The notes: generated from the letters alone by a model not told the origin. Numbered from the stretch's first letter, positions 1 through 9,470 are shown. The stretch is 64,000 bases of DNA from Paucibacter sp. PLA-PC-4 (GCF_026241155.1 NZ_JAPFGP010000012.1:124001-188000); one strand, 5' to 3'. Numbers and translations are program-made.

Positions 1-1447
1 CCTCGACCCGGTCACCGGTCTTCAGCGCGCGCTGCAAGCGCTCGAACTCGGGCAGAGAATCGGGCTCGACGATGTCGCGGCCCACGCCTTGAAGGCCGGC
101 CAGACTGTTTCGCTTGCTACTCTCGCCGCCGCCGCCGGCGCTGCGCGGGCGCAGCCAGCCGGCGTCCTGCTGGAAGGTGGCCAAGCCGACGCCAGCGGTG
201 TCCATCAAGGCATCGAGCTGCTGGTGGGCGAGGTCGCGCTCTTGCTCCAGGCTGCGGTCCTCCAGCACCGCCATGAAGCGGCGCTGCGCCTGCGTGGCCG
301 ACCAGCTCAGCGGCCGCAGCCGGCCCAGCATCCAGCGGGTGCGACCCGAAGGGTCGATCAGCATGGCCTGGGTCTGCAGGGTCTGCTGGGCCTGCAGCAG
401 CTCGGGCAGCGGCCGGCCGGCGCTCCATGCCAACAACTGCTGCAGCGCCGGCGCGGCCTCGTGCAGGCTGGCCGGATTGGCCAGGCTCAGCTCCGCGAAG
501 GCGCTGTTGGCGCGCAGCAGCAGGCCACTCTCGTCGAACAGCACCATGGGCAGCGGGCTCAGCTCGAACCACTGTTCCATCTCGGTCTGGGCGCGCTCGG
601 CCTGCTCGCGGGCGGCCTGCTCGGCGGTGCGGTCCTGAAGCACATTTAGGCTCAGCTCGGGCGCGTCGGAGGCGCTGAGTCGGTGCTGGGTGCAGCGCAT
701 CCAGCGCTCGCGGCCGCTGCCGTCTATCAGGCGAAATTCGTCGGGCATGGCCACTGCGCGCGCCAACGAGCGGGCCAGGGCTCTGTTCGGCCGTGCCGGG
801 CGCAGGCCGGCGCGGTCGCCCGGCGCCAGCAGCTCGGCCAGCGCCAAACCCTGCAGTGCCGAGGGCTCGCGGCCGCACAGCTCGGCAAAGGCCGCATTGG
901 CGGCCTGCAGTCGCTGCTGGCCGTCGAGAAGGTAGGCCGGGAAGGGCGAGGACCAGAAAATATGCACCAGCTCACGGGCCCAGGCCGCGCCGAGCTCGGA
1001 GCCCGCAGGATCGCTCGCCGGTGAGCTCGACAGGGCCACCGGGCGTTTCAGTGCTTTGACTGGTGGGCTGACTGGCACAACGGCCTGCTGCACACGGGCG
1101 TGCAGCAGCCAGCGGGCCGGATCCTCCTCCTCGGCCTGTAGCGCAAGTAGGCTCAGATGAGCGCGGCCACCGCCGTTCAGGGCTAGGGCCGGGGTCGGCG
1201 GGGCGCGGCGGCCCTGCGCCTGTGCCGCGCTGGCCAGCCGCAGCCAATCGTGCAGACGGCCGCCCAGGCTGGCCTGCAGGCCATGGCCGATCACGACATC
1301 GAGGTGTTGCTGGGCCGGCGTGTTGGCCTCCAGCACGCGCAGCTCGCCGTCCAGCACCAGCACCGGGTCGCTGAGCAGGCCCATAAGGCCGCGCAAGGCG
1401 GCCAGGTCCTGGGGCAGCAGCGAGAGCTGGGCGGGAGAGGTGGGCAT
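1..1447 (-). CDS. Multi-PAS sensor protein, C-terminus beyond window edge
   Basis: The reading frame starts with ATG at 1447 and stays open to base 1, giving about 482 visible residues. I read successive PAS-like blocks at roughly residues 10-110, 150-270 and 290-400, each with a hydrophobic core, a 'N-x-A-F-A-E-L'-type helix (ANAAFAELCG, ANSAFAELSL) and the W-M at the end of the PAS core. A fourth block begins near residue 415. The output domain (kinase, GGDEF/EAL or methyl-accepting) lies outside the window, so the signalling mode is unknown. The gene begins 29 bases after the HDOD gene on the same strand and is probably the last visible cistron of the flagellar operon, which suggests a role in motility or c-di-GMP signalling by context only. 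PAS sensor is well supported; histidine kinase is just one possibility. Confidence 0.75.
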   Translation of the reverse strand, partial: MPTSPAQLSLLPQDLAALRGLMGLLSDPVLVLDGELRVLEANTPAQQHLDVVIGHGLQASLGGRLHDWLRLASAAQAQGRRAPPTPALALNGGGRAHLSLLALQAEEEDPARWLLHARVQQAVVPVSPPVKALKRPVALSSSPASDPAGSELGAAWARELVHIFWSSPFPAYLLDGQQRLQAANAAFAELCGREPSALQGLALAELLAPGDRAGLRPARPNRALARSLARAVAMPDEFRLIDGSGRERWMRCTQHRLSASDAPELSLNVLQDRTAEQAAREQAERAQTEMEQWFELSPLPMVLFDESGLLLRANSAFAELSLANPASLHEAAPALQQLLAWSAGRPLPELLQAQQTLQTQAMLIDPSGRTRWMLGRLRPLSWSATQAQRRFMAVLEDRSLEQERDLAHQQLDALMDTAGVGLATFQQDAGWLRPRSAGGGGESSKRNSLAGLQGVGRDIVEPDSLPEFERLQRALKTGDRVE

Positions 1448-1476
1448 GGCGCCCGCAGTGTAGCGAGGCCTGCCGC

Positions 1477-2667
1477 TCACTCCAGCTGGCGGGCCTTGGC
1501 CAGCGCGCGCAGCAGCGCGTGGTTGATCTCCTCGGCGCCCAGCATCAGCTGCTCGGCGGCATGGCGGTAGTCAAACACCGACTCGGACTCGATCGCCTGC
1601 ACCAGATCCAGATAGGGCTTGTAGGGACCGGTCTGCTCCACCAAGGCCTGGCGTACGCGCTCGGGCACCGGAATGGACTGCAGCAGGCGCGAGAAGGGCT
1701 GCTTGAGCATATGGTCCAGCAGCGAGAACAAGCCGCAAATGAACATCTCGTCGCGCGCCTCGGCGTCCCCCATGCCCTTGGACAGCTCTTCCAGCAGCAG
1801 GCCGCGGCGCAGCGCGCCATACATGACGGGACGCATGGTGTGGTCCTTGCTGGCCGTCGTCAGCAACAGGGCCAGCCAGCGCTTGAGTCGGGCGAAGCCC
1901 AGCAGCATGATTGCGTGGCGGAACGAGGACACCTCGACCGGCAGGCCGAAGGCTGCCGAGTTCATGTAGCGCAACAGCTTGAAGGCCAGGCTGGGGTCGC
2001 GCTTGAGTGTGGCTTCCATCTTATCGATGTCCTCGCCCTGGTCGACTTGGCTCATCAGCTGGACAATGATCTGCAGATCGGCCTGGATCTCGGCCTTGGC
2101 GGTGCCGGCCGGTGCGTCATAAGCGCCGTCCAGCGGCCAGCCCAGCACGCCGACGGCTCCGCTGGCGAAGCCTGCCTCAACATCCTCGGCGCCGCGCAGG
2201 CCAGAGATCAGCTTGGGCAGGGCGCCAACCGGGGCCGGATTGGCGCGCTGATCCTCCAGATCGAGCGCCACGTACTTGAAGCAGGTCTGCAGCTCGGCGG
2301 CCAGCTCGTGAAGCGGCCGGCCCTTAAGCAGCAGGGTGTTGCCGTTCTTCTTCAGCGCCAGCAGGGCCTCGGCATGCGCTGGATCGGTGGCCATGAAGGC
2401 CGGCAGCTCCAGCATCAAATTGGCGCTTGGCGGGCTCGCCAGCAGGCCTTGCAAGAGGCTTTCGCTGAGCACGTTGAGCACGGCCGGGCCGCCATCGGCG
2501 GGCCAAGCCTCGGCCACGGAGGCGAGCAGCTCGCCCGCGTCGAGTCGGGCATCGGGGCGCAGCGGGAAGACCGTCAGCCGGGTCGCGGTGACCATGCGCT
2601 GCCGGTCGATCATGGGGGCGTAGCCGAGGGCCAGGCTGCCGAGAATGCTGTGGGAGTTGGTGGTCAT
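1477..2667 (-). CDS. EAL/HDOD-domain signalling protein
   Basis: A protein of 396 residues. The first 150 or so residues look like a degenerate EAL-type fold (for example LMLELPAF, then KGRPLHELA), without the intact catalytic EAL and metal-binding motifs expected of an active c-di-GMP phosphodiesterase. Residues about 190-390 match an HDOD domain, with runs such as DPSLAFKLLRYMNSAAFG and RHAIMLLGFARLKRWLALLL that are typical of the family. This is the YuxH/CdgJ-type arrangement, in which such proteins act as regulators in motility and c-di-GMP circuits rather than enzymes. The start codon lies only 6 bases after the flgL stop, so the gene is almost certainly translated from the flagellar transcript. 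Its role in this organism is inferred from position. Confidence 0.85.
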   Translation of the reverse strand: MTTNSHSILGSLALGYAPMIDRQRMVTATRLTVFPLRPDARLDAGELLASVAEAWPADGGPAVLNVLSESLLQGLLASPPSANLMLELPAFMATDPAHAEALLALKKNGNTLLLKGRPLHELAAELQTCFKYVALDLEDQRANPAPVGALPKLISGLRGAEDVEAGFASGAVGVLGWPLDGAYDAPAGTAKAEIQADLQIIVQLMSQVDQGEDIDKMEATLKRDPSLAFKLLRYMNSAAFGLPVEVSSFRHAIMLLGFARLKRWLALLLTTASKDHTMRPVMYGALRRGLLLEELSKGMGDAEARDEMFICGLFSLLDHMLKQPFSRLLQSIPVPERVRQALVEQTGPYKPYLDLVQAIESESVFDYRHAAEQLMLGAEEINHALLRALAKARQLE

Positions 2668-2673
2668 CGAGGC

Positions 2674-3891
2674 TCAGAGATTGAGGTACTGGAACAGCGA
2701 CATGCGCTGTACCGAGGCATAGGTCTTCAGGGCCGCATCGTAGCCGGCTTGCTGGTTCTGGAAATCGGAAATCCCCTGGATCATGTCCAGGTCCTCGGCC
2801 GCCGACTGCTCGGTCTGGTTGTAGAGCTTTAGCGAGCTCATGCGCGACTGGCTGCCGTCCAGATTGTTCAGGCGCTCACCGACTTCGGTGCGCATGTTCT
2901 GCATATTGCCGATCACCGAGTCCAGGTCGCGCAGCCGCATCGCGTTCGTCTGGGCGATCTGCGTATCGCCTCGCAGCGGCGTGCGGAGCTCGGCAATGGT
3001 GCCGTCCAGTACATCGAACACGCCCAGGCCGACTGCGGACGGCTCGATGCTGAACATATCGCCATCGGCGGCCTGACCGGTCAGCGTCACGCTGATGCCG
3101 TCGAAGTCGATAGTCTTGCCCGAGGCGAAGGGGCCAGTCGCGACGGTCGTTCCATTGGTGATGTCGAGCACCGAGTAGGTGGCCGTGGCGCCGCTGCCAC
3201 TGACCTGGACCTGGTAGCTCGATCCGGTCAGCAAGGCTGGGTTGCTGACGCGGCCGGCATCGATCCAGCTCTTGGCTGGCGGGTTGCTCGGGTCGACGGT
3301 ATTGGGCTGTACGGCGGTGACAAAGGTGCCATTGCCGCTGCGTGCCTGCTCCCAGGCCATGCGGCCGTCGATGCTCATCGCGTACTGTTCCAGATTGCCG
3401 CTTTGCACCGAGCCGGGTGTGCCGATGTAGGTCACGCCTCCGGGGGCATCGATGAAAGGCGCGCCCTCGGCGCCTTGGCCGGCGAAGACAAAGCCTCCCG
3501 AGCCGTCGGGGCGGTTGGCGATCGACAGCAGCTGGTCGCGCAGCCCGGTGATCTTCTTGGCCAGGCCTTCGCGCTCGGGATCGCTATAGGTCGCATTGCC
3601 AGCTGCCACCATGGCCTCGCGAATCTGCTGCAGTATCTCGTTGGCATCGCCCAGCGCTGACTCGCCCAACGACATATTGTTGCGGCTGGCCTCCAGCGCA
3701 CGTTGATTGGCATCGACACGCTCGATCGATGACAGCGCACGCTCGGCACGGGCCGCGCCGGTGGGGTCGTCGCTGGCGTATTCGATGCGCTTGCCCGAGG
3801 TCAGCTTCTGCTGGCTCTCCTGCATGCTTTGCTGGCGCCGCTGCAGCGTCGAGATGCTGCTGTCGAACATATTGGCAGTACTGACGCGCAT
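2674..3891 (-). CDS. flgL: Flagellar hook-associated protein 3 (hook-filament junction)
   Basis: A 405-residue protein with the flagellin-like N-terminus (MRVSTANMFDSSI, then a heptad-rich helix ending in the S-G-K-R-I-E-Y-A-S-D-D-P-T-G-A block) and a matching C-terminal helix rich in Q, D and A. This is the D0/D1 coiled-coil architecture of HAP3, which joins the hook to the filament together with FlgK. The variable central region (about residues 150-290) contains beta-strand domain sequence. Length fits betaproteobacterial FlgL. It follows flgK by 45 bases, the normal order at the end of the flgB-L operon. It is secreted by the flagellar export apparatus and has no Sec signal, as expected. 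Confidence 0.96.
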   Translation of the reverse strand: MRVSTANMFDSSISTLQRRQQSMQESQQKLTSGKRIEYASDDPTGAARAERALSSIERVDANQRALEASRNNMSLGESALGDANEILQQIREAMVAAGNATYSDPEREGLAKKITGLRDQLLSIANRPDGSGGFVFAGQGAEGAPFIDAPGGVTYIGTPGSVQSGNLEQYAMSIDGRMAWEQARSGNGTFVTAVQPNTVDPSNPPAKSWIDAGRVSNPALLTGSSYQVQVSGSGATATYSVLDITNGTTVATGPFASGKTIDFDGISVTLTGQAADGDMFSIEPSAVGLGVFDVLDGTIAELRTPLRGDTQIAQTNAMRLRDLDSVIGNMQNMRTEVGERLNNLDGSQSRMSSLKLYNQTEQSAAEDLDMIQGISDFQNQQAGYDAALKTYASVQRMSLFQYLNL

Positions 3892-3936
3892 GCTGGATTC
3901 TCCGAAAGAGGACGGCTAGAGGTGGCGGGGCGCTGA

Positions 3937-5928
3937 TCAGCGCGCCGCGATCCTGAGCAACTCGTCAAAAATGGTCTGGCCGGTCTGCAGCACCTTGGCG
4001 GCGGCCTGGTAACCCTGCTGGTACTGCATCAGCCGTGCGGCTTCCTCATCGAGGTTGACGCCGGCTTGGCTGCTGCGCACCGACTCGGCATTGCTGGCCA
4101 CGCTCGTAGAGACCTCGGACAGATAGGCAGCGCCCTGCACGCGCGAGCCGATATCGGACATCGCGGTCGCGTAGGCGTCGGTCAGGGTGGCGCCCACGCC
4201 GTTCTGGCCGCGGCCGATGAAGGTTTCTTTCTGCAGGCCGAGGAAGGCCTGGGCATTGCCGTTGTTGGTGGCGACCGACTTGGTGGGGTCTATATTGACG
4301 GTGTCACCGGCCTTGGGAACGCCGTTGAGCGCGAGCCGGAAGCCGAAGTCGCCGGCCGGCAGCGGGTAGTTGCCCATCGCCTCGCCCGGGTACCAGGTGC
4401 CGTTGACGATGGTGCCGTCGTTCATCGTCATCACATAGTCGACGCCTGGCGGCTTGCTCGGGTCGGTGTTGTTAACGCCCTGGAACACGATGGCCACCGG
4501 ATACTGGGCTGGCGCAAAGTTGCTGTTGGCTACCGACAGCGAGGCAATGGTGGCGGTACCGGTATTGGCGGTGCCAGTCACGGCAGTAATCGGCGAGGCG
4601 GCAGCGATGCCGCTGGGGGCATCAAGCTCGCGCTTCATTGTCACGGCGGCCTGGGCCACCGGCTCCAGCAGGAAGCTGTCGTTCGGGCCCATAGGCGCAC
4701 CACCGGCGGTGACGGTGAAGCCGTACTGCTGCTCGATCTGGGTGTCGCTGAGGCTGACGCTGGTTCCGCCCGGCCGGGTTGTCATCACATACTGGCCGGG
4801 CACGCCACTGGGGTCGGCCTTCAGCACATATGACTCGGCGCGCAGCAGGGTCGCATCGGTGACCGACAGGCTCAGTGTCGAGGCGAAGCTGCCGTCAGGG
4901 TTACGCGCATTGGTGTTGGACGGCAGCGCGCGGGGCGGGGCGTAGGAGAAGATGTTGGAGCCGGCAGTGCCGGAGAGATCCAGGCCCAGCTTCTGCTGGC
5001 CGTTGACGCGCTCGGCCATCGCGACGGCCATCTGGCCGACGAGGTTGCGGGCGTCCTGCAAGTCCTTGTTCTGGTACTTCAGCAAGGCGCTGAGCGAGCC
5101 GCCGGTCAGGCTGCTCTCGTCCAGCACGCGCGCGCCGTTGGCCTCGTCGATGCTCAACTGCACGCGTGAGCCGTCATAGGGGTCGGGGGTCAGGGTCAGG
5201 TCCTGGGCCTGGTTGCCCAGCACCAGGCGCTGGCCGCCGCCGATGAAGACGCCGACGGTGCCGTCACTGGAGGGCAGGGTGCTGACCTTCACATACTGAC
5301 TCAGCTCGGAAATCAGTTGATCGCGCTTGTCGAGCAGGTCGTTGGAGGTGTGGCCCGTGCCATTGGCGCGGGCAATCTGGTCATTGGCCGCAGCGATCTG
5401 CTTGCTGAGCTGGTTGACGACGTCGACATTGGTGCGCAGATCGCTGACAACGCCGGCCTGCAGATCGGCCAGCTGTTGGCCGGTGCTGGCGAATCGCGAG
5501 GCCAGCTCATTGGCCCGGCCCAGCACCACCTGGCGGGCCGACAGATCGGAGGGCCTGCTCGAGACATCGACCATCGCATTGAGGAACTGGTTGGCCGCCT
5601 GGCCCAAGCCGCGCTCACCCGGGGGGAAGAGCTTCTCCAGCTGGATCAGCTGGGTGGCGTGGGTGGCGTCCATGAAGGCCACCGACTTGCTGCCGGCCGC
5701 TTCCTTGGTCAGGAACTCGTTGTGGGCGCGCGTGACGGTCTGGACATTGACGCCCTTGCCGAAGTAGCCCGAGCCGGTGAACTGGCCCTCGGGCGTGGTC
5801 AGTGTGACGCTCTGGCGCGAGTAGCCGGGTGTATTGGCATTGGCGATGTTCTGGCCAATGGTCTGCAGCGCGGCCTGGTTGGCGAACATGGCGCGCATGC
5901 CCAGCGATAACAGTGCGGAGGTTCCCAT
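3937..5928 (-). CDS. flgK: Flagellar hook-associated protein 1
   Basis: A 663-residue protein. The N-terminus carries the rod/hook-family motif (ALQTIGQNIANANTPGYSRQ), and the C-terminus has the paired helix with the family signature V-N-L-D-E-E-A-A-R-L-M-Q-Y-Q-Q-G-Y-Q-A-A near residues 625-645. FlgK is the first hook-associated protein at the distal end of the hook. The length is greater than the enteric protein (about 550) because of an expanded central domain, which is common in Burkholderiales. It lies between flgJ (32-base gap) and flgL. I see no separate sigma-28 promoter in the short gap upstream, so expression is probably by read-through from the operon, or from a promoter hidden inside flgJ. 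Confidence 0.96.
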   Translation of the reverse strand: MGTSALLSLGMRAMFANQAALQTIGQNIANANTPGYSRQSVTLTTPEGQFTGSGYFGKGVNVQTVTRAHNEFLTKEAAGSKSVAFMDATHATQLIQLEKLFPPGERGLGQAANQFLNAMVDVSSRPSDLSARQVVLGRANELASRFASTGQQLADLQAGVVSDLRTNVDVVNQLSKQIAAANDQIARANGTGHTSNDLLDKRDQLISELSQYVKVSTLPSSDGTVGVFIGGGQRLVLGNQAQDLTLTPDPYDGSRVQLSIDEANGARVLDESSLTGGSLSALLKYQNKDLQDARNLVGQMAVAMAERVNGQQKLGLDLSGTAGSNIFSYAPPRALPSNTNARNPDGSFASTLSLSVTDATLLRAESYVLKADPSGVPGQYVMTTRPGGTSVSLSDTQIEQQYGFTVTAGGAPMGPNDSFLLEPVAQAAVTMKRELDAPSGIAAASPITAVTGTANTGTATIASLSVANSNFAPAQYPVAIVFQGVNNTDPSKPPGVDYVMTMNDGTIVNGTWYPGEAMGNYPLPAGDFGFRLALNGVPKAGDTVNIDPTKSVATNNGNAQAFLGLQKETFIGRGQNGVGATLTDAYATAMSDIGSRVQGAAYLSEVSTSVASNAESVRSSQAGVNLDEEAARLMQYQQGYQAAAKVLQTGQTIFDELLRIAAR

Positions 5929-5960
5929 GGCTTGGCTCTCTTCTTACGCTGGTAGGCGCG

Positions 5961-6818
5961 TCAGGCCAGCGCGCGCTGCACGCGCACGGTGGTGTTGATG
6001 ACGCGGGCCAGCTTGCTGGCGTAGTCGGGATCGGTGGCGTAGCCGGCCTTCTGCAGACCGCGGGCGAAGCCTTCGGCGGTGTCAGCCTTGGCGACCACAT
6101 CCTTATAGCGGGAGTTGGTGCCGATCAGCCGCGCATAGTCCTTGAAAGAGTCCTCGTAGCTGTCGTAGGCGCGGAACTTGGCCATCACCCTCTGCGGCTT
6201 GCCGTTGATGTACTCGGTCGTCTGCACTTCGGCAACCTTGCCGGTCCAGCTGGCGGTGGCCTTGATGCCGAAGACGTTGAAGGAGGGGGTGCCGTCCTTG
6301 CCGGTGATCTCGCGCTTGCCCCAGCCCGATTCGTGGGCGGCCTGGGCGATCATGAAGCTAGCCGGGATGCCGGTCTGCTGCTCGGCTGCCTTGGCGGCGT
6401 CGTCGTGCTTCTGGATGAAGCTCTGCACATGGGGGGCGATGTTCTTCTTGGCCAGCGCCGGCAGCGGTTGCAGCGCCTTGGCGGGCTCGGCGGCCACGCC
6501 CATCTGGCGCTGCAGCTGGCGCGTGATCGCGTCGGTCAGACCGCCGGGCAGGCCGGTCATCTTGCCGGCAAACTGGGTGTCCAGCATCTCGGTGCCCAGC
6601 TGGGTGGCTGAGTTCTCCAGCATGCCCGAAGACAGTGTGGAGGCGCGCATGCTCTTCATCACCTCCTGCATGAACAGCGATTCGAACTGCTTGGCGGTCT
6701 CGCGGATGCTGGCCTTGGGGTCGCGCGCGGCGGCCGCGCGCAGCGACTCGATGCTGCGATTGTCGCTGACCGAGCCGGCGCTGCTGCGGGTGCTCAGGGG
6801 CAGGGGATTGAACGACAT
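5961..6818 (-). CDS. flgJ: Flagellar rod assembly protein with peptidoglycan hydrolase domain
   Basis: A 285-residue, two-domain FlgJ. Residues about 30-100 form the rod-binding domain (A-K-Q-F-E-S-L-F-M-Q-E-V-M-K-S-M). Residues about 130-285 form a glucosaminidase-family domain with the A-A-H-E-S-G-W-G-K motif, so E163 is the likely catalytic acid. The domain locally opens peptidoglycan so that the rod can cross the periplasm. Many alphaproteobacterial FlgJ proteins lack the enzymatic half; this one retains it, as usual for beta- and gammaproteobacteria. The stop codon is 2 bases from the flgI end, so the gap flgI-flgJ is 1 base and translation is probably coupled. Confidence 0.95.
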   Translation of the reverse strand: MSFNPLPLSTRSSAGSVSDNRSIESLRAAAARDPKASIRETAKQFESLFMQEVMKSMRASTLSSGMLENSATQLGTEMLDTQFAGKMTGLPGGLTDAITRQLQRQMGVAAEPAKALQPLPALAKKNIAPHVQSFIQKHDDAAKAAEQQTGIPASFMIAQAAHESGWGKREITGKDGTPSFNVFGIKATASWTGKVAEVQTTEYINGKPQRVMAKFRAYDSYEDSFKDYARLIGTNSRYKDVVAKADTAEGFARGLQKAGYATDPDYASKLARVINTTVRVQRALA

Positions 6819-6819
6819 C

Positions 6820-7947
6820 TCAAATCACCTCCAGCTCGGCGGTGATCGCGCCGGCGCTCTTCATCGCTTGCAAAATCGCCAGCAGGTCCTGGGGTGTCGC
6901 GCCCAGCGCATTTAGCGCCTTCACCACCTCGGCCAGCTGCGCCCCGGCTGGCAGCTGTATCAGCGCGCCGGGGGCCTGGTTGATCGCGATATCGGTCTTC
7001 TCGGCCACCACGGTTTGGCCGCCGGACAGGGCGTTGGGCTGGCTGATCACCGGGGTCGAGCTGATCGTGACAGACAGATTGCCATGGGCCACCGCGCAGG
7101 GGGCCAGCGTGACGGCCTGGTTCATCACGACCGAGCCGGTGCGGGCATTGATGACGACGCGGGCGGCCGGCACGGCCAGATCCAGCGGCAGATTTTCCAT
7201 ATCGGCCAGGAAGCTCACGCGCTCATCCGGGTTGCTCGGTGCGCGCACGCGCACGACCCGGCCGTCCAGGGCCTGGGCGGTTCCCGGGCCCTTGGCGCGG
7301 TTGATCGCGGCGGCCACCGCGCGGGCGGTGGTGTAGTCGATCGAGTTCAGGTCGAGCTGGATGAAGTCGCCGGTTTGCAACGCGGTCGGCACCGAACGCT
7401 CGACCAGGGCGCCGCCCGGAATGCGGCCCGCACTCAGATGATTGATCTGCACCTTGGACCCGCCGGCCGAGGCGCCGGCGCCGCCGACCACCAGATTGCC
7501 CTGGGCGATTGCGTAGACCTGGCCGTCGGCGCCGCGCAAGGGCGTGGCGATCAGGGTGCCGCCGCGCAGGCTCTTGGAGTTGCCGATCGAGGAAACCGCG
7601 ATGTCCAGTGGCTGCCCTGGCTGGGCAAAGGCTGGAAGTTGGGTTGTCACCATCACGGCGGCGATATTGCGGGGCTGCATCGTCACGCCCGGCGGCAGGA
7701 TCACGCCGAACTGCTGCAGCATTGCGGCCAGGCTCTGGCCAGTGAAGGGGGCCTGGGTGGTCTGGTCGCCCGTGCCGTCCAGACCGACGACAAGCCCGTA
7801 GCCACTCAATGGATTGCTGCGTACGCCGGCCACGGCGGCCACTTCCTTGATGCGGGCTGCCTCGGCCGGGCCGGCCAGCAGCGCAGCCATCAGCAATGGC
7901 AGCAGCGCGAGCAGCGGCTTGAAGGGGGTCAGGAGGAGGGTTTGCAT
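6820..7947 (-). CDS. flgI: Flagellar P-ring protein precursor
   Basis: A 375-residue periplasmic protein with a Sec signal peptide: a hydrophobic stretch at about residues 8-28 ending in the A-x-A-type site G-P-A-E-A-A. The mature start (RIKEVAAVAGVRSNPLSGYGLVVGLDGTGDQ) is the highly conserved FlgI sequence. FlgI forms the P ring in the peptidoglycan layer around the rod, and FlgA on the divergent strand is its chaperone. No Shine-Dalgarno is visible just before the ATG; instead an 8-bp inverted repeat lies 4 bases upstream of it (7951-7975). The gap to flgH is 42 bases. Confidence 0.97.
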   Translation of the reverse strand: MQTLLLTPFKPLLALLPLLMAALLAGPAEAARIKEVAAVAGVRSNPLSGYGLVVGLDGTGDQTTQAPFTGQSLAAMLQQFGVILPPGVTMQPRNIAAVMVTTQLPAFAQPGQPLDIAVSSIGNSKSLRGGTLIATPLRGADGQVYAIAQGNLVVGGAGASAGGSKVQINHLSAGRIPGGALVERSVPTALQTGDFIQLDLNSIDYTTARAVAAAINRAKGPGTAQALDGRVVRVRAPSNPDERVSFLADMENLPLDLAVPAARVVINARTGSVVMNQAVTLAPCAVAHGNLSVTISSTPVISQPNALSGGQTVVAEKTDIAINQAPGALIQLPAGAQLAEVVKALNALGATPQDLLAILQAMKSAGAITAELEVI

Positions 7948-7950
7948 GGC

Positions 7951-7975
7951 GGTCGCATCAAAGACTTATGCGACC
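7951..7975 (-). promoter_or_regulatory. Inverted repeat immediately upstream of flgI
   Basis: Perfect 8-bp arms, GGTCGCAT at 7951-7958 and ATGCGACC at 7968-7975, with a 9-base loop. In RNA this would form a hairpin ending 3 bases before the flgI start codon, where the ribosome binds. No T-tract follows, so it is not an intrinsic terminator. A translational control or RNA-processing role is a guess. Confidence 0.4.
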
Positions 7976-7989
7976 GATTCTGGGCAAAC

Positions 7990-8661
7990 TTAAGTCGGTG
8001 AAAGGCTTAAAAAGAAGCGTGACAACCAGCCTATTCCGTGCGCTTGATCGGTCGCGCCACGGCCGCGCTGCTCGATGCGAACATTGGCCACCGCCGCCGA
8101 GGACACGCTATTGCCCTGCTGGATGGCGCGCGGATCGACTTGCCCGGAAAATCGCAGCACGTCGACGTTGTTGTTGACGCCGATCTGCTTCTCGCCGGTG
8201 ATCATCAGGTGGCCATTGGGGAGCACACCGGTGACCACGGCTGTGATGCTGCCGCTGAATTCATTGGTATTTTGGTTGCTGCCCTTGCCGGCTGAGGTGT
8301 TGGCAGTGCTGGCACCGACGGTGGCGCGGCCCAGCGAAGCGGGATTGATGCCGGGCAAGGCAGTGATGGCGCCCGTCAGGCTGCCGCTCTTGTCGAGCGC
8401 GCTGCTGGAGCTCTGGCTGGCGCTGATGCGCTCGACGATCTGGATCGTGACTGTGTCGCCGACCAGGCGGGCGCGGTGGTCCTCGAACAGGGGACGGTAG
8501 CTGGCGGACTGGTAGATGGCGCCGTTGGCCGCCGCTGGGGGAGGCATAAGCGGCAGCTGCACCACCGGGGTGCTTTGCAGTTCCACGCGGGGTTGCTGCA
8601 GGCTGGCGCAGCCGCCCAGCAGCAGGGCGATGGCCAGAGGCGGGATCAACGGCATGCGCAT
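7990..8661 (-). CDS. flgH: Flagellar L-ring lipoprotein
   Basis: A 223-residue outer-membrane lipoprotein. The N-terminus has a short signal peptide ending in the lipobox LLGGC, with the lipidated Cys at residue 18. Family sequence follows: SASYRPLFEDHRARLVGDTVTIQIVE near residues 50-75 and the C-terminal block with ITGEKQIGVN and V-D-P-R-A-I. FlgH forms the L ring, the bushing where the rod passes the outer membrane. It sits between flgG (17-base gap) and flgI in the canonical order. Confidence 0.96.
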   Translation of the reverse strand: MRMPLIPPLAIALLLGGCASLQQPRVELQSTPVVQLPLMPPPAAANGAIYQSASYRPLFEDHRARLVGDTVTIQIVERISASQSSSSALDKSGSLTGAITALPGINPASLGRATVGASTANTSAGKGSNQNTNEFSGSITAVVTGVLPNGHLMITGEKQIGVNNNVDVLRFSGQVDPRAIQQGNSVSSAAVANVRIEQRGRGATDQAHGIGWLSRFFLSLSPT

Positions 8662-8678
8662 GGTCAGTCTCCCGGGTT

Positions 8679-9461
8679 TTAGATCTGGGTGAGCTTTTGC
8701 AGCATCTGATCCGAGGTCTGCACTGCCTTGGAGTTCAGCTCATAGGCGCGCTGGGTCTGGATCATTTGCACCAGCTCTTCCACCACATTGACGTTGGAGG
8801 TTTCAACAAAGCCCTGCTGCAGCGCGCCCAGGCCATTGGCATTGGGGGCGCCGGCATTGGGTGTGCCTGAGGAGGCGGTTTCGGCGAACAGGTTCTGACC
8901 CTTGGGGTCCAGGCCGGCCGGATTGACGAAATTCGCCACCTGGATCTGCCCCAGGGTTTGCGGCAACGGATTGCCCGGCACCGTGACGCTGACTGTGCCG
9001 TCCTGGCCTATTGTCAGGGTCTGGGCGTTGTTGGGCACGGTGATGCCGGGCAGCACCGTGTAGCCGTTGTTGGTGACGATCTGACCGTTGGCGTCGAGCT
9101 GGAAACTGCCGTCGCGGGTGTAGTTGGTCGTGCCGTCAGGCATCTGGATCTGGAAAAAGCCATTGCCCTTGATCGCCAGATCCAGGTTGTTGCTGGTCTG
9201 CTGCAGATTGCCCTGGCTGAAGTTACGCGAGGTGGCGACCGGGCGCACGCCCAGGCCCACCTGCAGTCCGGTCGGAAGCACGGTCTGCTCGGTGGTGTTG
9301 GCTCCGGTCTGACGCAGGTTCTGGTAGATCAGGTCCTCGAACACCGCATGAGAGCGCTTGAAGCCGTTGGTGGCAACATTGGAGAGGTTGTGTGAGATGG
9401 TGTCCAGCTGCATTTGCTGGGCTTCCATCCCGGTCTTGGCAATCCAGAGTGAGCGGATCAT
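8679..9461 (-). CDS. flgG: Flagellar distal rod protein
   Basis: A 260-residue protein with the conserved FlgG start [16 protein letters not shown] and the rod-family motif [18 protein letters not shown]. The C-terminal motif [23 protein letters not shown] is also diagnostic. FlgG polymerises into the distal rod that spans periplasm and outer membrane. Size and position (9 bases after flgF) are standard. Confidence 0.97.
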   Translation of the reverse strand: MIRSLWIAKTGMEAQQMQLDTISHNLSNVATNGFKRSHAVFEDLIYQNLRQTGANTTEQTVLPTGLQVGLGVRPVATSRNFSQGNLQQTSNNLDLAIKGNGFFQIQMPDGTTNYTRDGSFQLDANGQIVTNNGYTVLPGITVPNNAQTLTIGQDGTVSVTVPGNPLPQTLGQIQVANFVNPAGLDPKGQNLFAETASSGTPNAGAPNANGLGALQQGFVETSNVNVVEELVQMIQTQRAYELNSKAVQTSDQMLQKLTQI

Positions 9462-9470
9462 GGCGCGTCC

